This document shows, piece after piece, positions 27,045 through 34,434 of a stretch of 64,000 bases of DNA; within the stretch, counting starts at the first letter, position 1; each line of letters starts with the position of its first letter. The position numbers and the translations under genes were made by a program. Under the pieces are notes generated by a model. That model saw only the letters and a list, made by a program, of their open reading frames with translations, ran no database searches and was not told the DNA's origin. The stretch covers positions 243,719 through 307,718 of the forward strand of contig JALNXH010000001.1 in the NCBI GenBank assembly GCA_023230455.1. Reading direction: 5' to 3'. The stretch is from Rhodocyclaceae bacterium. Its GTDB lineage: Bacteria > Pseudomonadota > Gammaproteobacteria > Burkholderiales > Rhodocyclaceae.

Positions 27045-27079
27045 GGTGCATATCTCCAAAAATCAAAAAAACAAGGCCG

Positions 27080-28987
27080 CTACGACCGGCTGCGCTTCTC
27101 CGCCAGCAGGCGTTCCACCAACGCATCAGGGGACATTTGCCCGAGATCCTGATTTCCACGGGCACGGACGGCGACCAACCCGGCGACCTTTTCCTTATCA
27201 CCAACCACCACCAGATAAGGCCGCTTCAACAAACTATGTTCGCGGATTTTATAGGTAATTTTCTCGCTCCGCAAATCGCATTCGACGCGCAGTCCTGTTT
27301 CACGCAGCTTTTGTGCCACGCTTTCGGCGTAATCTGACTGGCCTTCGGAAATGTTCAGCACCACCGCCTGCACCGGCGACAGCCACAAAGGCAATGCGCC
27401 GGCATGGTTTTCAATCAGGATGCCGATAAAGCGTTCGAGCGAACCGAGGATCGCCCGATGCAGCATGACGGGGACGTGCCGGGCGTTGTCCTCGCCGACA
27501 TATTCCGCCTCAAGACGACCCGGCATCGAGAAATCGACCTGCACGGTACCGCATTGCCAGGAGCGACCGATGGCATCCTTGATGTGAAACTCGATCTTCG
27601 GGCCGTAGAAGGCCCCCTCGCCAGGCAACTCTTCCCATTCCAGGCCACCGGCGCGCAGGCCGCAGCGCAGTGCGGCTTCGGCCTTGTCCCAGACATCGTC
27701 GCTACCGACACGCCCTTCGGGGCGCAACGCCAGCTTCACCGCCACATCGGTAAAGCCGAAATCCGCATAGACCTTGCGCAGCAGGGCGTTGAACGCCGTC
27801 ACTTCGGCCTCGATCTGGTCTTCGGTACAGAAAATATGGCCGTCGTCCTGCGTAAAGCCGCGTACCCGCATCACGCCATGCAGGGCCCCGGACGGTTCGT
27901 TTCGATGGCAGGAGCCGAACTCGCCGTACCGTAGCGGCAGTTCCTTGTAGGAACGCAGGCCGGCATTGAATATCTGCACGTGGCCCGGGCAGTTCATCGG
28001 TTTCACCGCGTAATCACGGCTCTCCGATTCAGTGGTGAACATGTTCGCCTTGTAATGCTCCCAATGCCCGGATTTTTCCCACAGCGTGCGGTCGAGAATT
28101 TGCGGGCAACGCACTTCCTGGTAGCCGTTGTCGCGATATACGGCGCGCATGTACTGCTCGATCTCCTGCCAAACGGTCCACCCGTGCGGGTGCCAGAACA
28201 CCAGCCCCGGCGCCTCTTCCTGAAGATGAAACAGATCGAGTTGCTTGCCCAGCTTGCGGTGATCCCGTTTTTCCGCCTCCTCCAGCATGTGCAGATAGAC
28301 GTCCAGCTCTTCCTTCTTCGCCCAGGCGGTACCGTAGATTCGCTGCAGCTGGGCGTTCTTCGAATCGCCACGCCAGTAGGCGCCGGCCACTTTCATCAGC
28401 TTGAAGGTCTTCAGCTTGCCGGTCGAGGGCACGTGCGGGCCACGACAAAGGTCGATGAAATCGCCTTCGCGATAGAGACCGATTTCCTGATCTTCCGGGA
28501 TGGCAGCAATCAGTTCTGCCTTGTACTGCTCACCCAGGTTCAAAAAGAAGTCGATCGCGTTCTGGCGCGACATGACTTCTCGCGTAATCGGAAAATCCTT
28601 TTTGGCCAACTCTGCCATACGCTTTTCGATTGCTTCCAGATCTTCCGGCGTAAACGGGCGCTTGTAGGCAAAGTCGTAGTAGAAACCGTTCTCGATCACC
28701 GGGCCGATGGTGACTTGAGCATCCGGAAACAGATCTTTCACCGCATAGGCCAATAGGTGGGCAGTGGAATGACGGATGATTTCAAGCCCATCGCCATCCT
28801 TGTCGGTAACGATGGCTACGTTTGCGTCGTTATCGATACGGAAAGCGGTGTCCACGAGACGGCCATCGACCCGCCCGGCCAGCGCGGCCTTGGCAAGTCC
28901 AGCACCAATCGACGCAGCGACTTCAGCAACCGAAACCGGCTGCGGGAATCCTCTTTTCGAACCGTCGGGAAGGGTGATAACGGGCAT
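27080..28987 (-). CDS. thrS: Threonine-tRNA ligase
   Basis: A 635-residue class II synthetase. TGS domain (1-62, MPVITLPDGSKRGFPQPVSV), editing domain with HSTAHLLAYAV (about 75-85), catalytic core with zinc-ligand segment MNCPGHVQIF and motif 2 RYGEFGSCHRNEPSGALHG, and a C-terminal anticodon-binding domain are all present. It heads the infC-rpmI-rplT-pheST-ihfA operon. The 110-base upstream gap shows no T-box or other recognised leader. Confidence 0.97.
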   Translation of the reverse strand: MPVITLPDGSKRGFPQPVSVAEVAASIGAGLAKAALAGRVDGRLVDTAFRIDNDANVAIVTDKDGDGLEIIRHSTAHLLAYAVKDLFPDAQVTIGPVIENGFYYDFAYKRPFTPEDLEAIEKRMAELAKKDFPITREVMSRQNAIDFFLNLGEQYKAELIAAIPEDQEIGLYREGDFIDLCRGPHVPSTGKLKTFKLMKVAGAYWRGDSKNAQLQRIYGTAWAKKEELDVYLHMLEEAEKRDHRKLGKQLDLFHLQEEAPGLVFWHPHGWTVWQEIEQYMRAVYRDNGYQEVRCPQILDRTLWEKSGHWEHYKANMFTTESESRDYAVKPMNCPGHVQIFNAGLRSYKELPLRYGEFGSCHRNEPSGALHGVMRVRGFTQDDGHIFCTEDQIEAEVTAFNALLRKVYADFGFTDVAVKLALRPEGRVGSDDVWDKAEAALRCGLRAGGLEWEELPGEGAFYGPKIEFHIKDAIGRSWQCGTVQVDFSMPGRLEAEYVGEDNARHVPVMLHRAILGSLERFIGILIENHAGALPLWLSPVQAVVLNISEGQSDYAESVAQKLRETGLRVECDLRSEKITYKIREHSLLKRPYLVVVGDKEKVAGLVAVRARGNQDLGQMSPDALVERLLAEKRSRS

Positions 28988-29097
28988 CTATGCTTGCTCC
29001 AAAAACACGAACAGGGCGACAACGACATCGTTTTCGCCCTGCCCGGTACATGTTTGCCGTGATTTTAGCGCATCGACAGGTCTGGCCACACCTGTTG

Positions 29098-29904
29098 TCA
29101 CCCCCCTTGATTCATTTTCGCCAGAATCTTCGGCAGATTCGGCTGCCCACTTGCGGCAGTCAGTCCACCGTCGGCGACAATCACACTGCCGGTCATGAAG
29201 CTGGCGTCATCGGAAGCGACGAAAGCAACGATCTTGGCTATCTCCTCCGGCGTTCCTCCCCTCCCCATAGGGATCGTATCCACCCAAGTGTCATGCAGAC
29301 CCATCTCCCCGATCACTGCGCTCATCGGCGTCTCGACCAAGCCGGGACAGACCACATTGACACGGATGTTTTCCCGCGCATGGTCGATGGCCAGGCACTT
29401 GGTGTAGTTGATCACGCCGCCCTTGGAGGCGTTGTAGGCGGTGAAGCCGTAATCGCCGAACAAACCCGAGATTGACGCAACATTGACGATATTGCCACCG
29501 CCACGCTGGCGGAACAGGGGAATCGCCGCCCGTGCAGTGTAGAAAACGGCATCGAGGTTGGCAGCAATCACCTGGTGCCAGGTAGCCGGATCGAGATCCG
29601 GCGTCGCACCGAAGCTGGAAAGCGCAGCATTGTTGACCAGAATGTCGAGGCCACCGAAGGCTTTGACAGTTGCCGAAAACAACGCCTCGATATCCGCCCG
29701 CACGCCCATGTCGCATTTGCAGAACAGCGCACGGTCGGCCCCCAGGTCATTGACCAGCGCATTCCCGAGTTCTTCGCGGCGTGCCGCTATGACGACGCGA
29801 GCGCCCTCTGCCACCAACAACCGGACCAGGGCCTCACCAATGCCGCTGGTACCGCCCGTGACAATTGCCACCTTGCCGTTGAACCTACCTTCGCTTTTTG
29901 CCAT
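29098..29904 (-). CDS. Short-chain dehydrogenase/reductase
   Basis: A 268-residue classical SDR. The NAD(P)-binding motif TGGTSGIG (about residues 17-24), NNAA and the catalytic YNASK (about 160-164) are intact, and the tail FMTGSVIVADGGLTA is typical. The ATG at 29904 has AGGAGG just before it and replaces a start 16 codons upstream. The substrate is unknown. The gene is alone between thrS and tRNA-Val, and its neighbour block 30.4-36.4 kb contains an SDR remnant, so it might serve the same catabolic route. Confidence 0.88.
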   Translation of the reverse strand: MAKSEGRFNGKVAIVTGGTSGIGEALVRLLVAEGARVVIAARREELGNALVNDLGADRALFCKCDMGVRADIEALFSATVKAFGGLDILVNNAALSSFGATPDLDPATWHQVIAANLDAVFYTARAAIPLFRQRGGGNIVNVASISGLFGDYGFTAYNASKGGVINYTKCLAIDHARENIRVNVVCPGLVETPMSAVIGEMGLHDTWVDTIPMGRGGTPEEIAKIVAFVASDDASFMTGSVIVADGGLTAASGQPNLPKILAKMNQGG

Positions 29905-30076
29905 CACTCCTCCTGTCTGTCGTTTGTCTGTCGCAACGAAAACCAAACACACGCGCCTGATCCTGGCTTGGAACTGAGTCGGGTCCGCCGAACGGGCATC
30001 GCTTGGTGGATGCTCAAGACGGGGAGATTACGAGGCGGACGGGAGCAAGGCTCCCCCCATTTGGAGGGGCGGAAAG

Positions 30077-30100
30077 CAAAAAAGCCACCGCGAGGTGGCT
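30077..30100 (-). terminator. Rho-independent terminator downstream of tRNA-Val
   Basis: Read on the minus strand, AAGCCACC pairs with GGTGGCTT across a TCGC loop and is followed by TTTT. It lies 35 bases beyond the tRNA 3' end. Confidence 0.8.
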
Positions 30101-30111
30101 TTAGCTTGGAA

Positions 30112-30140
30112 CTACCAGAATTTCGGAGAAATTCTGGTAG
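30112..30140. repeat. Perfect 13-bp inverted repeat overlapping the tRNA-Val 3' end
   Basis: CTACCAGAATTTC (30112-30124) and its exact complement (30128-30140) flank GGA. The second arm contains the encoded CCA of tRNA-Val, so on the minus strand the tRNA end runs straight into the hairpin. It may be a processing or attenuation signal; it is separate from the terminator at 30077-30100. Confidence 0.6.
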
Positions 30141-30211
30141 GCGCGATTGGACTCGAACCAACGACCCCCACCATGTCAAGGTGGTGCTCTAACCAGCTGA
30201 GCTACGCGCCT
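30135..30211 (-). tRNA. tRNA-Val (anticodon GAC)
   Basis: A 77-nt cloverleaf starting AGGCGCGTAGCTCAGCTGG, with anticodon arm CCACC-TTGACAT-GGTGG (anticodon GAC), T arm GTTCGAGTC and encoded CCA. The acceptor stem AGGCGCG/CGCGCCT is perfect. It borders the accessory catabolic block at 30.4-41.2 kb, but no duplicated tRNA end was seen at the far side of that block. Confidence 0.96.
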
Positions 30212-30427
30212 ACAAAAGAAAAGAGCGCGCAGTATAAGGACACCGGGGACAAAGTCAAGACACCCCCTTCAAATCCTTGCCAGTGCTAGCGTTTCAGGCA
30301 GTCGCGCTTTTCGAGATTTACCAATCTCAGACGCAAAGCCGAAAAGGTCGCGATACGCCAGAAAATACTCCGTGCCCATCATTCTTCGATTTCTCTATTG
30401 GCCTACTCAAGGTTCGCTCCTTACCAT
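30212..30427. other. Gene-free spacer between tRNA-Val and the catabolic promoter
   Basis: No reading frame with coding character and no repeat is visible in these 216 bases, which are less GC-rich than the surroundings. They separate the tRNA-Val promoter side from the operator region at 30429-30496. Confidence 0.5.
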
Positions 30428-30428
30428 A

Positions 30429-30496
30429 CTGACCACTTGGTCAGGATTATTGACAACTTTAATACTATATGTTTTAGTATTTAACCATCTGGTCAG
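30429..30496 (+). promoter_or_regulatory. Promoter flanked by two TetR-like operators
   Basis: Operator 1 (30429-30444) is CTGACCA-CT-TGGTCAG, a perfect 7-bp palindrome. Operator 2 (30481-30496) is TTAACCA-TC-TGGTCAG, matching it at 5 of 7 positions in one arm and fully in the other. Their centres are 52 bases apart, about five helical turns. Between them lie TTGACA at 30450-30455 and an AT-rich stretch with a weak -10 (TAGTAT, 30475-30480, spacing 19). The layout suggests a dimeric repressor controlling the catabolic genes downstream. No TetR gene lies in the window. Confidence 0.6.
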
Positions 30497-30599
30497 TTTT
30501 TAGCGCGCTACGATTGTGCAAAGAATCTCGCCCACATTGGGAATGCCAAGGAATTGATTCGATTCGCGCAACCGCACCACAAATTCAACAGGAGGCTTT

Positions 30600-30641
30600 A
30601 TGCTCGACAACAAGGTGGTCGTCGTCATGGCTCGGGCATAG
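30600..30641 (+). pseudogene. Remnant of a short-chain dehydrogenase 5' end
   Basis: After a strong AGGAGG (30589-30594) an ATG opens MLDNKVVVVM and stops after 13 codons. This is the usual first strand of an SDR, and the following bases, if one G is restored, read VVMGSGI, the Rossmann glycine motif. The rest of the SDR is missing and the next gene starts 8 bases later. It looks like a deletion scar that left the translation start; a leader peptide is the alternative. Confidence 0.5.
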
Positions 30642-30648
30642 ACTAACT

Positions 30649-31051
30649 ATGACTACCCCAGAGGAATCGCTGAGAGTCACCGCAGAGCTGGCCCGCGCCT
30701 CTGCCGACCGCGACGCGGGCATATTCGAAAGACTGTACGCGGACGATGCCACCATCTGGCATGCAGTCACCAGAAAAACCCAAACCAAAGCGGAGAACGC
30801 CTGTCTGCTACGTAGTGTGCCCGGACCGATGAGCAATGCCCGCTACGATGAAGTTACCCAGTTACCGCCCTCCGAAGGTTTCGCCCAGCACCACGTAGTC
30901 CGCGGCACCTTCATCGATGGCCAACCGGTGCCCGAGCTCTACGCCGGCCTGGTGGTCACCGTGAGCAGCGCGCAGGATCACCTACTTGCGCGAATGGTTC
31001 GAGGCCACCCAGTTCGACGAAGCCCGGAAGTGGCTGGAAGTTTCCCTTTAG
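30649..31051 (+). pseudogene. NTF2/SnoaL-like protein, frameshifted
   Basis: From ATG 30649 the frame gives MTTPEESLRVTAELARASAD and IFERLYADDATIWHA, a typical SnoaL/NTF2-like (ketosteroid-isomerase fold) start, continuing to ELYAGLVVTV. At about 30965-30975 the homology moves to the next frame, which reads GRITYLREWFEATQFDEAR and ends with TAG at 31051. Removing one C from AGCAGCGCGCAGG restores a 133-residue protein. So it is either a single-base insertion mutant or a sequencing error. The role is unknown; such proteins often assist steroid, polyketide or aromatic breakdown. Confidence 0.65.
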
Positions 31052-31128
31052 CACCAAATTCGGGGCCGCCAGAACACACCTGCGGGAATCGTTTGCAAAG
31101 TTCAATTTGTTGTTGAGGAGAAGATGGA

Positions 31129-31995
31129 ATGAAGGAGTCACTTGCTTTGGGATATGTAGGTGTGACCGGAAATGTCAGCGAATGGCGCACATTTGCCACT
31201 GACCTCTATGGCATGCAACCCATCGTCGATGGAGATGCGTTGCGCCTGCGGGTCGATGATCGCGCCTGGCGATTCTCTATTGAACCTGGACCAAACCCAG
31301 GCCTTGCCTACGTGGGCATTGAACTGGACTCGTCAGCAAGTCTCGATGCGGTTGTGGCCCGTGTGAAGGCCGCAGGGTATGACGCAGAAGAAAATAGTGT
31401 TTTGGCAAAGAAGCGAAACGTCGGCCGCCTGGTGCGAACCATCGCCGTGGACGGCACACCCCTGGAACTCTTCATCGGAGGAATGGTTGTCGCCGAACCC
31501 TTCGCATCCCTCACTGGTGCGAAATTCGTCACTGGCGGAGCCGGCCTGGGACATGTCCTGATGCTCGTTCCCGATTTACAAGCTGCCCTTCACTACTACA
31601 CCACAGTCCTCGGATTCCGGGTAAGCGATGTTGTGGTCGTGACCGAGGGTGTGGATGCCTATTTTCTTCATGGCGGCTGTCGCCATCATGTAATCGCTTT
31701 GGCTTCCATTCCGGGCAAAACCGGGCCCGATCACGTATTTGTGGAGGTCGATAGCATTACCACCGTCGGCAGGGCCTGGGACAAGACCAGGGCTGGAGCT
31801 GCTCCCATCGTTCGCGAACTAGGACAGCACGCCAACGATCCGGTGACATCGTTCTACACGCAATCACCCTCCGGCTTTGCCTTCGAATATGGCGTCAATG
31901 CAACCCGGATCGGCAATGAAGATGAGTGGGTGTTCAAACGCTGGGATTCGATTTACCTGTGGGGCGGCCAGGTCGGACCTGCCGGCCATCTCTGA
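31129..31995 (+). CDS. Type I extradiol ring-cleavage dioxygenase (two VOC domains)
   Basis: A 288-residue protein with two vicinal-oxygen-chelate domains (about 5-120 and 138-265). The BphC-type active site is complete: iron ligands His142 (GLGHVLML), His202 (PDHVFVEV) and Glu253 (FAFEYG), plus second-sphere His187, His234 (ELGQHANDPVTSFY) and Tyr243. It should cleave a catechol next to a hydroxyl (meta-cleavage) of a bulky substrate such as a biphenyl-, naphthalene- or steroid-type diol. A GAGGAG lies upstream. Followed after 35 bases by the flavin hydroxylase, which could make its catechol. Confidence 0.9.
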   Translation: MKESLALGYVGVTGNVSEWRTFATDLYGMQPIVDGDALRLRVDDRAWRFSIEPGPNPGLAYVGIELDSSASLDAVVARVKAAGYDAEENSVLAKKRNVGRLVRTIAVDGTPLELFIGGMVVAEPFASLTGAKFVTGGAGLGHVLMLVPDLQAALHYYTTVLGFRVSDVVVVTEGVDAYFLHGGCRHHVIALASIPGKTGPDHVFVEVDSITTVGRAWDKTRAGAAPIVRELGQHANDPVTSFYTQSPSGFAFEYGVNATRIGNEDEWVFKRWDSIYLWGGQVGPAGHL

Positions 31996-32030
31996 GTCAC
32001 TGAAAAGACAATTGATACTGAGGAGAAACC

Positions 32031-33656
32031 ATGATTGAAGTCCCCGTACTGATCGCAGGAGGCGGGCCCGTAGGCCTAACCTTGTCGTTGGAACTTGCCC
32101 ATTTCGGCATCAAGTCTCTCGTTGCCGAACGCAACCCGACGACGACAAGCCATCCCAAGATGGATTTGACCAATGGACGTTCGATGGAACTGTTCCGGAG
32201 AACAGGACTTGCCGATAAGTTACGTGCGGTTGGTGTGCCGCCGAAGAGCAACTTCAATATTTCCTGGATTACCGATCTGAGTGAAAACGGGCACGAGTTG
32301 CAGCGCTTTCCTTATCTTTCAGCAGACGACGAGTACTGGCGCAGACGGACGAATAACGATGGCAGCCTGACGCTCGAAGCACCATTGAGAGTCAGCCAGA
32401 TTGTCATCGAACCGGTCCTGAAGAAGGCGGCTGACGAAAGCCCGAACATCGATGTAAGGTTCTCGTGGCGTCTCGAATCGTTCATCCAGGATGCCGAGGG
32501 GGTAACGTCACTGATCAAGAACACCCAGACCGGCGAAGAACAACAGGTCCGATCGAGATTTCTTGTCGGCTGCGACGGAGGCAGCAGTACGGTACGCAAG
32601 CAACTTGGAATCGAGAATGAAGGACAAAGCAATGTGGCGCGGCTGTTCATGATCCACTTCCGCTCCCGGGCCCTGGACGTGTTGCAACGCTTCGGCATCG
32701 CGTGGCACTACCAGACAGGCAAGGGAGTGATCGTTGCTCAGGACGACAAGGAATTCTGGACGTTGCACGTGTTCCTGGAACCCGGCTGCGACGAATCGAA
32801 ACTCGATCCCCGATCGCTCGTGGAGGAATGGGTGGGATGCAAATTCGATTTTGAAGTCATCGTTGCCAATCCGTGGTCAGCCCATTATTTGGTGGCACAG
32901 AAATACAGCAACGGCAGGGTTTTCCTAGCAGGCGATGCCTGCCATCAGTTCATGCCCACCGGCGGTTACGGAATGAACACAGGCATTGCCGAAGTCGGCA
33001 ACCTAAGCTGGAAACTGGCGGCGGCGATTCATGGCTGGGGAGGGCAAGCATTGCTCGATTCATATCACGCCGAGCGCCGCCCCGTCGCTAAACTGTCATG
33101 GGCAACTTCGGAAACGCATCTGAAGGTACGGTTCGCCCTTGCAGAGATTTACGCCGAGGCAGGCAACGTGTCGGGCGCCACTCCGGAAGCCCATGCGAAA
33201 CGGCTGGCTCTGGGCAGAAAAATTGCCGATCTGACCAACGCCGAAAACGAAGGCTGGGGTACGGAACACGGATACCGCTACGCCGAATCTCCTATAGTCG
33301 TAAACGAAGCAGGCGATCCGCCAAAGTTCGATTCGCAAGTCTATATTCCGACAACTTGGCCGGGCAGTCGTCTGCCTAACGTCTTCCTTTCGGACGGCAC
33401 TGCGGTCTACGATCACCTCGGCAAATGGTATACGGTGATTGTCCTGAACAGCACTGACACGACGGCAATTGATTCTGCAGCGAAGGCGAAAGGAATCCCG
33501 CTCAAAGTGTTGCGCCTCGACGATGCCAATGCACGGCGGATTTACGAGCGGGATCTTGTCCTGGTGCGCGCAGACCATCACGTCGCCTGGCGTGGGAATG
33601 CATTTCCGCAGGATTGCTACAGCCTGCTCGCCCGCCTTTCAGGCAATGCATCTTGA
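32031..33656 (+). CDS. FAD-dependent aromatic hydroxylase (class A flavoprotein monooxygenase)
   Basis: A 541-residue NAD(P)H-dependent monooxygenase of the phenol hydroxylase/MhpA type. FAD motif GGGPVGLTLSLELA (residues 9-22), the DG motif VGCDGGSSTVRKQLG (about 180-194), and the GD motif VFLAGDACHQFMPTGGYGMNTG (about 300-321) are all present, with a C-terminal thioredoxin-like part (about 440-541). It probably ortho-hydroxylates a phenolic compound to the catechol opened by the preceding dioxygenase. GAGGAG precedes the ATG. The regulator is likely the same as for the whole block. Confidence 0.88.
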   Translation: MIEVPVLIAGGGPVGLTLSLELAHFGIKSLVAERNPTTTSHPKMDLTNGRSMELFRRTGLADKLRAVGVPPKSNFNISWITDLSENGHELQRFPYLSADDEYWRRRTNNDGSLTLEAPLRVSQIVIEPVLKKAADESPNIDVRFSWRLESFIQDAEGVTSLIKNTQTGEEQQVRSRFLVGCDGGSSTVRKQLGIENEGQSNVARLFMIHFRSRALDVLQRFGIAWHYQTGKGVIVAQDDKEFWTLHVFLEPGCDESKLDPRSLVEEWVGCKFDFEVIVANPWSAHYLVAQKYSNGRVFLAGDACHQFMPTGGYGMNTGIAEVGNLSWKLAAAIHGWGGQALLDSYHAERRPVAKLSWATSETHLKVRFALAEIYAEAGNVSGATPEAHAKRLALGRKIADLTNAENEGWGTEHGYRYAESPIVVNEAGDPPKFDSQVYIPTTWPGSRLPNVFLSDGTAVYDHLGKWYTVIVLNSTDTTAIDSAAKAKGIPLKVLRLDDANARRIYERDLVLVRADHHVAWRGNAFPQDCYSLLARLSGNAS

Positions 33657-33693
33657 CCGTCGGCTTCGATAACCAATACAAGAAGAGAGACCC

Positions 33694-34383
33694 ATGAGCG
33701 GTGTAAAAGTACTTGCATTGATTCCGCGCCGGCCAGATCTGACGCGGGAGCATTTTCACGATTACTATCGCCATCCACACGGCACGATGGGCAGCCACAT
33801 GACGACCATGCGCCGTTATGTGCAAAGCCATCAGATCGATACGGGGCTCCTAGGGCCGGGACAATCCCGCTTCGACGCTGTCGCCGAACTATGGTTCGAC
33901 AACGAGAAGGATGCGACGGGCTTTCGCGAACATCCTGTGATCATCAAGTACATCCTCGAAGATGAACCAAAATTCATCGACATGCCCAATCTTCAGTTCG
34001 TCGTAGCTGACGAGGACGTGCTCTATTCCTTGCCGAAGGCCGGTACGGGGCTGAGTGACGGTGACATGATGTGGTCACCGGACAATCGACCGTTCTCGAT
34101 CAAGCTGCTCCACTTTGTTGACAGCCGCCGCATGACCCCCTGGGCAACCGACGACGACGAGGCGTTGGGTCGCGCGGTCGGCGCCTTGCGTCATGTGCGC
34201 TGCTGGCCGCGCCGTTCTGTGCATGGCGACACGCCGCCCTATCAGGGCGTGCGCGAGTTATGGTGGCCGACTCAAATGGCTTTCGAGAATGGCGTTGCGA
34301 CTGCCCCTGAAGCTTTCAACGCATTGCTCGGCAGCACCGAGGATTCTGTAGTCATGCTCGTCCAGGCAGAGCGCTGGCGGTAG
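33694..34383 (+). CDS. EthD-type dimeric alpha/beta-barrel protein
   Basis: A 229-residue protein with an N-terminal EthD-like ferredoxin barrel: LIPRRPDLTREHFHDYYRHPHG (about 9-30), then AVAELWFDNEKDATGF. The C-terminal half (about 125-229) looks like a second, diverged barrel, HFVDSRRMTPWA and later VRELWWPTQMAFENG. EthD proteins support oxidation of ethers and aromatics in an undefined way. It lies 37 bases after the hydroxylase and 51 before the synthetase, within the operon. Confidence 0.75.
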   Translation: MSGVKVLALIPRRPDLTREHFHDYYRHPHGTMGSHMTTMRRYVQSHQIDTGLLGPGQSRFDAVAELWFDNEKDATGFREHPVIIKYILEDEPKFIDMPNLQFVVADEDVLYSLPKAGTGLSDGDMMWSPDNRPFSIKLLHFVDSRRMTPWATDDDEALGRAVGALRHVRCWPRRSVHGDTPPYQGVRELWWPTQMAFENGVATAPEAFNALLGSTEDSVVMLVQAERWR

Positions 34384-34434
34384 CGTAATGGTTGCTAATT
34401 GATTGGTTCTGACAAGCGGGGATAATGAACGAAG

